Source: Pseudobdellovibrionaceae bacterium (GTDB lineage Bacteria; Bdellovibrionota; FAC87; UBA2466; JACKAF01). From it: a stretch of DNA of 64,000 nucleotides. The position numbers and the translations under genes are program-made. The first letter of the stretch is position 1; every line of letters starts with the position of its first letter. The stretch spans positions 97,513 through 161,512 of the forward strand of contig JACKAF010000005.1 in NCBI GenBank assembly GCA_020635235.1, in the 5' to 3' direction. The notes beneath the pieces were generated by a model, which was not told the origin of the DNA, did not search any database, and saw nothing but the letters and a program-made list of their open reading frames with translations. This document shows, piece by piece, positions 33,957 through 41,342 of the stretch.

Positions 33957-34029
33957 AGCGGGTGACGAGGTTCGAACTCGCGGCCCTCAGCTTGGGAAGC
34001 TGATGCTCTACCAACTGAGCTACACCCGC
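33957..34029 (-). tRNA. tRNA-Gly (anticodon CCC)
   Basis: A 73-nt cloverleaf on the minus strand. Acceptor stem GCGGGTG/CACCCGC, D-stem GCTC/GAGC with loop AGTTGGTA, anticodon stem TCAGC/GCTGA with loop TTCCCAA (anticodon CCC), variable loop GGGCC, T-arm GCGAG-TTCGAAC-CTCGT, discriminator T. CCA is not encoded. It lies in the gap between the AsnB-like gene and the deacetylase-like gene. Confidence 0.94.
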
Positions 34030-34128
34030 AACTCCTTCAATGGAGAGTATGGGTGGAGGGTTACCGCAGTCCCACCCGATTTGTCTACCTCAAAATGCTT
34101 TGACCCCACTCTCCGGAGGGCGGTTTTC

Positions 34129-34155
34129 GTGCGGTCCCGCACCCAATAGTTGGGT
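34129..34155. repeat. Two abutting small inverted repeats upstream of the deacetylase gene
   Basis: GTGCGGTCCCGCAC (34129-34142) folds with a 5-bp stem and 4-nt loop. ACCCAATAGTTGGGT (34141-34155) folds with a 6-bp stem and 3-nt loop. They share two bases and are mutually exclusive at the joint. No T-run makes either a strong terminator. They are in the 178-bp gap between tRNA-Gly and the deacetylase-like gene. Confidence 0.35.
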
Positions 34156-34207
34156 GGGCTTTCTCTGTTGTGTGCATTATGATGAGAAAAAGGGTTGGGT
34201 CTTAAGG

Positions 34208-35143
34208 ATGCGATCGCAATATCCAGTTTGGCCAGATAACAAACGGTTTGCATTTACGATATTTGACGATACAGATCTTGGTACCCTCGCCAATCTGAGG
34301 CCCGTCTATTCCTTCTTGCGAGATCTCGGCATCCTTACAACAAAGTCCGTTTGGCCATTAGGGGCCGTCGCCGAATCCGCGGAGTACGGTGACACGTGCG
34401 AAAATCCCGAGTATTTGGCCTGGTTGAAAGAGCTTCAGGCGGAGGGATTTGAAATTGCGCTTCATAATGCAAGTTTCAAAACCTCGAAACGTGCACGAAC
34501 AGCCCAGGGTTTGGAGGTCTTCAAGGAACACTTTTCTTCCTGGCCGAAAACGATGGTGAACCATGCGGCCTGCCGGGAGAATATCTATTGGGGCGCAAAT
34601 CGTGTAACAGGTAGCAGACGGGTTTTGTATAACTTGCTTACTTGGAGGAAACAGGACAACATTTTCCGAGGGCACTTGCAAGACGATCCTCTTTTTTGGG
34701 GGGATTATTGTAAAAAGTACATCCAATATGTTCGCAATTTTGTTTTTGCGGATATCAATACGTTAAAAGTTTGCCCGTTCATGCCTTATCATGATCCTGA
34801 GAAGCCGTTTGTGAACTACTGGTTTTGCTCTTCGGATGGTAAGAATGTTGAGCAGTTTAATCGGGTTATCGTCGAGAGAAACCAAGCCAAATTAGAAAAA
34901 GAAGGTGGGCTTTGCATCATGTACACGCATTTCGGGAAGGGATTTTTTGCTGGAGGAAGGTTAAACTCCAAGTTCGAAAAATTGATGCGGCTACTAGCCA
35001 GTAAGAACGGGTGGTTTGTTCCAGTTTCGACTGTTCTCGACTTTTTGCGAAGTCAAAATGGCGGTCACCGGATAACGGGCGCGGAGCGGGCACAGCTTGA
35101 GTGGAGATGGCTATGTGACAAACTCTTCTTGGGTCCTACGTGA
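34208..35143 (+). CDS. Polysaccharide deacetylase-like (NodB fold) protein
   Basis: A 311-residue protein starting at ATG 34208; the open frame extends upstream through non-conserved sequence next to the tRNA. It shows a NodB-like start FAFTIFDDTDLGTLANL (catalytic and metal-binding Asp pair), a second block GFEIALHNASFKTS (His ligand without the usual HTxxH), and the late IMYTHFGKGF strand. The pattern matches atypical polysaccharide deacetylase-like proteins found in capsule loci, with uncertain catalytic competence. No signal peptide is present, so it would act in the cytoplasm or at the membrane. The next gene overlaps by 4 bp (GTGA), so translation is coupled. Confidence 0.72.
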   Translation: MRSQYPVWPDNKRFAFTIFDDTDLGTLANLRPVYSFLRDLGILTTKSVWPLGAVAESAEYGDTCENPEYLAWLKELQAEGFEIALHNASFKTSKRARTAQGLEVFKEHFSSWPKTMVNHAACRENIYWGANRVTGSRRVLYNLLTWRKQDNIFRGHLQDDPLFWGDYCKKYIQYVRNFVFADINTLKVCPFMPYHDPEKPFVNYWFCSSDGKNVEQFNRVIVERNQAKLEKEGGLCIMYTHFGKGFFAGGRLNSKFEKLMRLLASKNGWFVPVSTVLDFLRSQNGGHRITGAERAQLEWRWLCDKLFLGPT

Positions 35144-35778
35144 ATATGGAGCGGTCAAAGGTGGCAAGTGTGCCGGAAAACATCAGGAGAGTTGAAGCGA
35201 CTGATGTGTCGGATCTCGCGGAGGCCATGGCAGAGTTGGGGGTTACGGTTGCAGGTATCAGTGGACTGCCCGCAAACCGGCTGATTGCCGCCGCCGTGGT
35301 GTCTCGTCCCGAAGTTAACGGTCTTGTTTGCGAATGTAGGGGGGAGATCGCGGGCTTTCTTGTTTGTATTTCGAATTGGAAGCAATTTTGGCTCAAATTC
35401 TTGGCTCGTCACCCGGTGTTCTTGTTTAAGGTTGTCGCCAACAGGTTGTTCAAAGCTAACCTCAAGAGAAGAAGTCCGGCCCCAAGTACCGAAGGAGCTT
35501 CGCAAGACGGCGGAAATAAAATTTACTGGGAAGACTCCTCTCTTGCCATCTCAAAGACGCTCTATGTCGGTGTAAGAGAAACGTATCGTGGTTTGGGACT
35601 CGGGAAACTTCTTTATCAAAGGATGTTTGAGGAACTTCACAAGCAGGGAATTTCTCGGCTCGATGCCCGGATCGCCGGAGACAATGAGGGCAGCCAAAAG
35701 CTGCATGCATCTGTAGGATTTAAAGTGGTGAAACGCGGTCGAGATGCCATTTTTCTGTCGCGTTCTATTGAAGATTAG
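35140..35778 (+). CDS. GNAT-family N-acyltransferase
   Basis: A 212-residue GNAT protein. The acyl-CoA pyrophosphate loop (motif A) is YRGLGLGKLLYQRM (about residue 150), followed by motif B NEGSQKLHASVGFKVVKRG. Between them, residues 60-130 form a longer than usual insert with basic residues (KANLKRRS). It could transfer an acetyl or fatty acyl group to an amino sugar or amine. GTG 35140 overlaps the upstream stop; ATG 35146 is an alternative. It lies in a three-gene operon with the deacetylase-like and FemAB-like genes. Confidence 0.82.
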   Translation: MNMERSKVASVPENIRRVEATDVSDLAEAMAELGVTVAGISGLPANRLIAAAVVSRPEVNGLVCECRGEIAGFLVCISNWKQFWLKFLARHPVFLFKVVANRLFKANLKRRSPAPSTEGASQDGGNKIYWEDSSLAISKTLYVGVRETYRGLGLGKLLYQRMFEELHKQGISRLDARIAGDNEGSQKLHASVGFKVVKRGRDAIFLSRSIED

Positions 35779-35792
35779 AGTGAAACAATCTA

Positions 35793-36788
35793 ATGCTAAG
35801 AATTGAATCTCTGAATCTAGCTGATGTTCCTTGGGCTGAGCTCGATGCGTTTAGTGATCGGACTATCTTCGAGACGCGATCGTGGTTAGATTTTATCTCC
35901 GAAACTCAGAGTGCGGAGCCTATTGTGCTGCGGCTATTCGATGGTGAAAAATCTGTCGGATACTTTACTGGTCTGATTGTGAGCCGGTTTGGCTTCCGTA
36001 TTCTGGGCAGTCCGTTCACGGGCTGGACTACCGCCTATATGGGTTTCAATCTCAGCGATAACAGTGTGCGTGTCGAGGCGCTATCGGCTCTGCGCGCTTT
36101 TGCTTTTGGAAAACTGGGCTGCCACTATCTGGAACTTGTAGACCGTCGTATTCCGTTGGAAACAAAAGCTCCCTCCGGTTTTTGCAGGGAAACGGCAGTA
36201 GGCTTTGAAATCGACCTGACCCAGGACGAAAGCACCCTCTTTGGTAACATGGCGAGTGCTTGTCGCCGTTGTATCCGGAAATCCGAGAAACAGGGGCTCG
36301 TAGTGGTTGAAGCGATGGACCAGGGGTTCGCCGCGGAATACTACGCGCAGCTAAATGACGTGTTTGCAAAGCAGGCTCTCGTACCGACCTATGGCCTGAC
36401 GCGGATCGAGACTTTGGTCAAGCATCTGCTCCCCACAGGCCGGCTGCTCCTGCTTCGCGCTTTGACGCCAGAGGGGGAGTGCGCGGCGACGGGGATTTTT
36501 CCTGCCTTTAACGATACCTGCTACTTTTTTGGCGGTGCGAGCTGGCGGAAACTGCAGCACTTGCGCCCCAATGAGGCCGTCATCTGGCATGCCATTAAGT
36601 ATTGGAAAGCGCGTGGTATCCGGAAATTCGATTTCGGGGGGGGCGGAGACTACAAGCGAAAGTACGGGCCGTCGGAAATTGCCGTCCCACGCTGGCTTGC
36701 AGGCAAGCCCGCAGCCCTCGTCACTCTAAGGAATTGGGCGCGTTCCGCCTTTGCCCTCAAGCAGCGAATTCAGGGAAAGCTGCGCTAG
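35793..36788 (+). CDS. FemAB-like (Acetyltransf_6) acyl/aminoacyl transferase
   Basis: A 331-residue double-GNAT-fold protein. The N-terminal half (IFETRSWLDFISE, GYFTGLIVSRFGFRILGSPF) and C-terminal half (RRCIRKSEKQGL, RLLLLRALTPEGECAATGIF, GASWRKLQHLRPNEAVIWHAI, IRKFDFGGGGDYKRKYGPSE) match Acetyltransf_6/FemAB-related proteins. Homologues act in peptidoglycan bridges, exopolysaccharide (PEP-CTERM/FemAB) and bacterial ceramide synthesis. Here it follows the GNAT gene by 14 bp and ends the large polysaccharide region. The function is open: either N-acylation of an amino sugar or of a long-chain base. Confidence 0.8.
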   Translation: MLRIESLNLADVPWAELDAFSDRTIFETRSWLDFISETQSAEPIVLRLFDGEKSVGYFTGLIVSRFGFRILGSPFTGWTTAYMGFNLSDNSVRVEALSALRAFAFGKLGCHYLELVDRRIPLETKAPSGFCRETAVGFEIDLTQDESTLFGNMASACRRCIRKSEKQGLVVVEAMDQGFAAEYYAQLNDVFAKQALVPTYGLTRIETLVKHLLPTGRLLLLRALTPEGECAATGIFPAFNDTCYFFGGASWRKLQHLRPNEAVIWHAIKYWKARGIRKFDFGGGGDYKRKYGPSEIAVPRWLAGKPAALVTLRNWARSAFALKQRIQGKLR

Positions 36789-36816
36789 CCCGCGGCCCCC
36801 CTCCTCTATAAGGGGC

Positions 36817-36844
36817 TTGATTTGGGGTGTCATAGTGCTATGTT
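36817..36844 (+). promoter_or_regulatory. Candidate promoter of the secreted-protein/CPXCG operon
   Basis: TTGATT (36817-36822), 16 bp, then TATGTT (36839-36844) preceded by TGC (extended -10). The transcript would start near 36851, giving a leader of about 113 nt before ATG 36964. A GCCCC...GGGGC stem (about 36795-36816) just upstream could end the previous operon, but it has only a short T-run. Confidence 0.4.
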
Positions 36845-36963
36845 GAGGATCTTGCATCGTTGGAGGCAGGGGCATCATAGGGTTGGCATCTTCGCTCGTG
36901 ACCATTTCAGTCTAATCCGAGTTCCGTCGCCTGGCAGCTTTGTATGTTTTCGGGGGGAAAGGC

Positions 36964-37593
36964 ATGCACAAGTTATGTTTATTTCGGCTGCTCGTCGTGG
37001 TTGGCTTAGTTTCGGTCTGCCCAGTCCGCGCGATTGATTTTGTCCGGGATAAGGACGGCAACCCCATCATTCCGGATTGGTGCGTCCAGTCGTTTTTGAA
37101 GCAAGGACGTGAGAAGAGCAAACCAAGTTCTCTTATACCCAAATCTCATCAGCCCCCATCCCTCTTGCCACAACTCGAAGTAGGGCGGGCTTGGCTGGCT
37201 CGTACAGACGAAACTTTTCAGCATGCGAAAGCGCAGCTGCGTAGGCTCCACAATGACTGGGTGGAATTGGAGCTAGTAACGCTCGAGTCCTGGCGTGATT
37301 TGGATGTCTTTGAGATTCTGGAAGAGGGCATTCAAAAAGTGGATCCGGATTTTGAACTGGACCCCACCGATCCTGTCGGGGACCTCCAGCAGTGGATTGC
37401 CGGCCGCCCCGCCGTTATTGAAATTCAAATGTTAGACGAATACCACGAGAACCAGTTGGCGCCGTTTGCGGGTGCCGTACGTGTTCTGTTCACTGAAAGT
37501 GAAAACACCTATTTTCTTATCCGCTCCCCGGACGAAAACCCTGTTACTGAGGTTTTCGGCGAGTCGGGTGGCCTGACATCCCTGAACGACTAA
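36964..37593 (+). CDS. Secreted hypothetical protein
   Basis: A 209-residue protein I do not recognise. ATG 36964 directly follows the strong ribosome site GGGGGGAAAGG. Residues 1-22 are a Sec signal (LCLFRLLVVVGLVSVCPVRA). The mature N-terminus DFVRDKDGNPIIPDWCVQ could be solvent-exposed; the rest is acidic, with a Trp- and Leu-rich middle (WVELELVTLESWRDLDVFEIL). No enzyme motif is visible. It is followed after 5 bp by the CPXCG gene and is probably co-transcribed with it. Confidence 0.7.
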   Translation: MHKLCLFRLLVVVGLVSVCPVRAIDFVRDKDGNPIIPDWCVQSFLKQGREKSKPSSLIPKSHQPPSLLPQLEVGRAWLARTDETFQHAKAQLRRLHNDWVELELVTLESWRDLDVFEILEEGIQKVDPDFELDPTDPVGDLQQWIAGRPAVIEIQMLDEYHENQLAPFAGAVRVLFTESENTYFLIRSPDENPVTEVFGESGGLTSLND

Positions 37594-37598
37594 GGACC

Positions 37599-37787
37599 TT
37601 GGAGAACGAAATCGAACATAGTTTTCAGTGCCCTTACTGCTGGTCGGCAATTTCCATGTTGTTGGATATTTCCGTGGGCGATCAGGGGTATGTCGAAGAC
37701 TGTGAACGCTGCTGCCAGCCCATCCAAATCAAATACTCCACGAGTCGAGGCGAACTAGTTTCGTTTGAAGCTGAGCGAGCGCAATAA
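37599..37787 (+). CDS. CPXCG-motif cysteine-rich small protein
   Basis: A 62-residue protein of the bacterial Cys-rich CPXCG family (Pfam Cys_rich_CPXG). Two Cys pairs, CPYC (the family's CPxCG site, here with W after the second Cys) near residue 11 and CERCC near residue 35, probably bind zinc. The fold is a small zinc ribbon; the function is unknown in all members. It starts at TTG 37599, with AAGGA 3-4 nt upstream overlapping the previous stop. It converges on the next minus-strand gene with a 3-bp gap. Confidence 0.85.
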   Translation: MENEIEHSFQCPYCWSAISMLLDISVGDQGYVEDCERCCQPIQIKYSTSRGELVSFEAERAQ

Positions 37788-37790
37788 CTT

Positions 37791-38324
37791 TTAGTCTAGC
37801 GGAAAGGCGCAGCCCGTGTTGCCGCGAGCGTCTTTTGCACAAAGTTCATAGACAGAGATCGAAAGCGTACGGCCAGGGGCCACATTGGTGCGCACGTTGA
37901 CGTTGCCAGAATACCGACCGCTACTAAAAATGGGGTTCTCTACCCAAACCTTTTTGAATTCTCGGTGGCTTCCAGATTCGAGAGCGATGTTTAGTCCGAT
38001 GGCTCTAATCCCCGACGGATCGGTTGCGCTTATTTCAAGGCCCGCGCCAAACTGAACTTCCCAACAAGACGCACTTCCCTCATTTTCCGGGCAAACGTTT
38101 GTCCAGCGGTACAAAGGTTCGTCGAAGCGAATTTGGGCGCTTTGCTTATCAATCGTCGGCGGCGCGCAGTCTCCTCCGGTGGGACAAAGCGGGACCTGAC
38201 AAGTCGCCGTGGGGATGCCGGGGGTGGTGGTCGAGTACTGACACCCACCGCTAAACGTTTCCGCTCCCCAAGTGTTTACGGTGATGAGCGCTCCAAAAAT
38301 TCCGGCTATTAGGTACTTGTGCAT
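37791..38324 (-). CDS. Secreted hypothetical protein, cysteine-rich
   Basis: A 177-residue protein I do not recognise. ATG 38324 is preceded by GGGGGGAAGC, the same kind of ribosome site as the gene at 36964. Residues 1-20 form a signal peptide (LIAGIFGALITVNTWGA). The mature part begins with Cys- and Pro-rich repeats (CQYSTTTPGIPTATCQVPLC...). It then has an Ig-like beta-rich stretch with an FGAGLEISATDPSGI strand typical of bacterial Ig or Calx-type domains, ending in Cys-containing ELCAKDARGNTGC. Seven Cys suggest disulphides in the periplasm or outside. Confidence 0.65.
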   Translation of the reverse strand: MHKYLIAGIFGALITVNTWGAETFSGGCQYSTTTPGIPTATCQVPLCPTGGDCAPPTIDKQSAQIRFDEPLYRWTNVCPENEGSASCWEVQFGAGLEISATDPSGIRAIGLNIALESGSHREFKKVWVENPIFSSGRYSGNVNVRTNVAPGRTLSISVYELCAKDARGNTGCAFPLD

Positions 38325-38560
38325 GCTTCCCCCCAATCGCTACTACTAACCCATTTTTTCTACGCCGGATAAGGGGGCCGCGTCATGTGCTACGGCTTGC
38401 TCTGCGGGAGTGTCTACGTGACGCGTGGCGGCGGTTTTCAGCGAAGAAAGCCGTTGAAGCTTCGGGTGTGCAAAGGTAAAAAAAAATTGTGGGGTGGTTG
38501 GGCTATTGATTCCCGCCGCAATTTTGCCGAAAAGTTATTCATAGGCGACGAGTTGCAAAT

Positions 38561-38953
38561 ATGATCTTTCAAGGCGTAACGGTAGATCGTGTTCTGAAAT
38601 CCCTGCTTCCGAGGGATACAGAGGATTTGGCTATTTTGCGATTCCTGGTGTACTGCGCTCAGCTCATCCAGCGTGCCGGCCACACAGACCTCTCGCTCAA
38701 TCGAATGGAAGCTGTCGCGTACCGGGACCCACAGGTGCCCTCTGTGGAATTCGACATTCAAAAGTTCATTGCAGGGATGTCTGAGGCTTCCAAGCGCTAC
38801 TTTTACGGCCTGATTGAGGCGGTCGATATCTACCAGTCCATCAAGGGGCGTTCGGTTCATCCCGACTCGCTAGCGGCCGACGACCCTGCCGTCCATGAGC
38901 TCCGCCAGATCCGGGACATGTGCCTGGATGACGGCTTGCGTTCCGTTTACTAG
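38561..38953 (+). CDS. Hypothetical protein
   Basis: A 130-residue soluble protein, mixed alpha-helical, with no signal peptide and no recognised motif. Composition (balanced acidic and basic, one Cys at residue 32 and one at 122) looks like a true coding frame; the frame is clean, and the antisense frames over it look implausible. No good Shine-Dalgarno precedes ATG 38561, though the AGTTGC region is purine-poor. It lies after a 236-bp non-coding gap with only an imperfect inverted repeat (38379-38388 with 38416-38425). It converges on the large peptidase fusion gene with a 40-bp gap. Confidence 0.55.
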   Translation: MIFQGVTVDRVLKSLLPRDTEDLAILRFLVYCAQLIQRAGHTDLSLNRMEAVAYRDPQVPSVEFDIQKFIAGMSEASKRYFYGLIEAVDIYQSIKGRSVHPDSLAADDPAVHELRQIRDMCLDDGLRSVY

Positions 38954-38993
38954 CGCGATGGTGTACCGTTCTCTATAGAAAAACTCACTTTGA

Positions 38994-41168
38994 CTAGTCT
39001 GCGGTAGCTAACCAGTTTAGGCCGGCCTTCATTCCCCAGGGGAGTTCTGTTTGCATCCAAAGCGGGTGGGGGCGCCCAGAATTGCCTTCCTCGGCAAGCA
39101 TATAGCCGTGATCCGCTCTGCCCTGTGGAAGCGCAACATCGGGCACCATTAGCCATCCCGAACCGTTGGAGTCCAGCGCGTCGAACGTAAATTCTCGTGG
39201 CCAGTACCCTGTTACTGATGCGAGGTTTTTGAAATTGTCTTCGAAAACTCCATCCGACTGGCCGTTCACGGCCCTAACTTTGAATCTCTCCGATGCCATT
39301 CTCGTTAAACAAGGCAGCGCTCCGAACGTCGGGCTATCTCCGACGGCAAGTAACAGCGCCCTTTCGATCTTGGCCGAATAATTTCGGGATAGTCCGCCAA
39401 TCCAAGCTCCTTGGCTGAAGCCTGAGACTACGATTGACGCCGGTTCGGGCAAGTTGAGTTCCCGATAGGCCGTCGAGATAGCGGAGTCGGTTCCAACAAA
39501 GATCGCTTCAGCCTTCCGAGCAAGGTCTTCGCACAAAAAGCCATCCAGATAACCGTTAGCGTACCCGACAGACAAGGCGTTAAATCCCTTTTCAACCATG
39601 GAGTCCAACATCATCTCAGAGAGCTCATCGTTGTTCGAGAAATTGGTTCCGTTGATCCAGACAAACAGGGGGCGTTGGGGTTCAGTTGGGTTGTGCTTGA
39701 ATAGTGCTGGATAGGTTTTGTTGCGGTACGCGTAGCGAACTTCTTTGGCCCTGCTGAGAGCATGAAAGTTTTCCACCAGCTCGCGCACCAGGTCGGCAAA
39801 CAGTGCTATTTCCTTTCGCATCAGTGGGACGGATACTTTGTCGGAGTGACTGTTGGCGGCGGACGCCAGCAAGTACGTGGGAGAAGGGACCCACCCAAAG
39901 GTAGGTATTCCCATCGCGTTCGCTTCAATACCCTCTCCGATGAATATGGATTGGGCCCCGAATTTTGGCAGCAGAACCGCTCTATCCAAAGAGGAGCTGA
40001 GCAGCGCCTTTTCAACTAGTTTTGAAAAACTATGGTGGTTTGAGGACACAAAGGCTAATCCAGGTTCGTTTCGCCCCGTGCTTTGGAGCACGCCGTCACG
40101 TACTTCCCATTCCATCGCACCCAAGTGTTCCATCACAAGAACGGCCAGCGTGTGATCGGCAATCTCTGGGTGGCCATGAAGCCACCCACCGACTGACTGC
40201 AGGTTTTCATCCATGTGTCCGGTCGCGAAAAGAAACCGAAGGGTTTTGGGGCGACAGGCGCGCGGTTGCCTCGAAAAGTAGCTCAGTAGTTCAAGGAGCC
40301 CTAGAGGCCCGTTTTCCTCAATTACGTTGGGTCCGTCGGTATGGCTCGCGAGAAGAATCGACTCCTCACTTTCACCGGGTAGCTCCACGATCAGGTGGTC
40401 GCTCGTGTTTTGATACGACTCCGCTCGAATAATCATCCGAGCCGTCTTTCCGTCGAGAATTTGCTTACGCTGTTCCTTGGAAACGAAAATTCCAGGGATT
40501 GTCTGCGGTCCTTTTCCAAAGTAGTGCTGTCCGAAAGCGTCTTCCTGGGGGGTATCCAGGACAAAAATTACGCCCACGGCCCCGGCGTCTGCGAATTTTT
40601 CCATGGTCGGCACCAGGAGCCCTTGCCATGCCCGCCGGTATTTTTGGTCGGAAAAGCTGCCCTTGGCATCCTTTACAATCCTTGCGTTTTCGGAGAGCGC
40701 TTTGAATTCAATTTCCGAAAACGGTACGTCGACCACCGCGATGCGGCCACGGAGATTCTGATAGTTGGGAAAGAGGAAGTGCCCCGCGTTTGCGAGGGTG
40801 CCCTTGAGCACGCCTGTGGGGGAGTCGAAATAAACTGAGGAGACTTCAATCGGTACTTCGTCTATTAACAGCTTTACGTTGGTCGGTGCCCAATAATCAA
40901 AGGTCTGCGTTTCCCGGTACACACGCGCCTCTCGGTATTGGTTCGCGTACTGTTCGAGACTATCTACGAAAGACTTGTGCGCTTTAGATCCCGCCAGATG
41001 GCTGCCAAGCGCCGCCATCTCAGCGAGCCGCGTTTCGAGTCGCGTCGCGTTCGGTCGAATGGGTTCGAGTGCAGTGCACTCGGACGCCGAAATCTTGAAG
41101 GGGTATAGGGTCAGGGTAGTAATGAGACAAGATAGGACAAACCTAAAAAAGCCAAAAAGCAACTTCAC
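38994..41168 (-). CDS. Secreted PA/M28-like peptidase fused to an alpha/beta hydrolase
   Basis: A 724-residue exported protein. Signal peptide at residues 1-28 (FVLSCLITTLTLYPFKISA). Next is a PA (protease-associated) insert with GRIAVVDVPF and FADAGAVGVIFVLD (about residues 125-245). An M28-like core follows: ILLASHTDGPNVIEENGPLGLLELL (about 265-290), FLFATGHMDENLQS and VMEHLGAMEW. The usual M28 ligands D (ANDNGSG) and EE (GEE) are replaced by EE and MDE, so the metal site differs or is lost. The C-terminal 200 residues hold an alpha/beta hydrolase: nucleophile GFSQGAWIGG and a late RADHGY histidine. The start is GTG 41168, with GAGGTG 5 nt upstream. Confidence 0.72.
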   Translation of the reverse strand: MKLLFGFFRFVLSCLITTLTLYPFKISASECTALEPIRPNATRLETRLAEMAALGSHLAGSKAHKSFVDSLEQYANQYREARVYRETQTFDYWAPTNVKLLIDEVPIEVSSVYFDSPTGVLKGTLANAGHFLFPNYQNLRGRIAVVDVPFSEIEFKALSENARIVKDAKGSFSDQKYRRAWQGLLVPTMEKFADAGAVGVIFVLDTPQEDAFGQHYFGKGPQTIPGIFVSKEQRKQILDGKTARMIIRAESYQNTSDHLIVELPGESEESILLASHTDGPNVIEENGPLGLLELLSYFSRQPRACRPKTLRFLFATGHMDENLQSVGGWLHGHPEIADHTLAVLVMEHLGAMEWEVRDGVLQSTGRNEPGLAFVSSNHHSFSKLVEKALLSSSLDRAVLLPKFGAQSIFIGEGIEANAMGIPTFGWVPSPTYLLASAANSHSDKVSVPLMRKEIALFADLVRELVENFHALSRAKEVRYAYRNKTYPALFKHNPTEPQRPLFVWINGTNFSNNDELSEMMLDSMVEKGFNALSVGYANGYLDGFLCEDLARKAEAIFVGTDSAISTAYRELNLPEPASIVVSGFSQGAWIGGLSRNYSAKIERALLLAVGDSPTFGALPCLTRMASERFKVRAVNGQSDGVFEDNFKNLASVTGYWPREFTFDALDSNGSGWLMVPDVALPQGRADHGYMLAEEGNSGRPHPLWMQTELPWGMKAGLNWLATAD

Positions 41169-41303
41169 GGGCCACCTCGATTACCCACGAAAACATGCAA
41201 GCCGTATACCTTTAGAATACGCAATAATTTCAAGGGGCGGCCCGCTCAGTTTTCGACGATCTCCTGGACACTGCCTGAAGCTTGGGCAGCGCCGCTGAAC
41301 GCC

Positions 41304-41333
41304 TTGACCTTCGCCCCTCGAAAAAGCTATACG
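41304..41333 (+). promoter_or_regulatory. kdsB promoter giving a near-leaderless transcript
   Basis: TTGACC (41304-41309), 18 bp, then TATACG (41328-41333). Transcription would start at about 41340, only about 3 nt before the ATG at 41343. No Shine-Dalgarno exists in the upstream stretch. The TTG at 41304 in the same frame is best read as the -35 box, not a start codon. Confidence 0.55.
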
Positions 41334-41342
41334 TCAGTGTTT

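Noticed and set aside
38379..38425. Operator or transposon end at the imperfect inverted repeat CGCGTCATGT/ACGTGACGCG
   Set aside because: Arms have a mismatch, the spacing is 27 bp, no transposase or direct repeats exist, and it may be chance in a GC-rich gap.
41304..41342. TTG start 13 codons upstream for KdsB
   Set aside because: The TTG forms the -35 box of a good promoter, and the KdsB family starts near ATG 41343.
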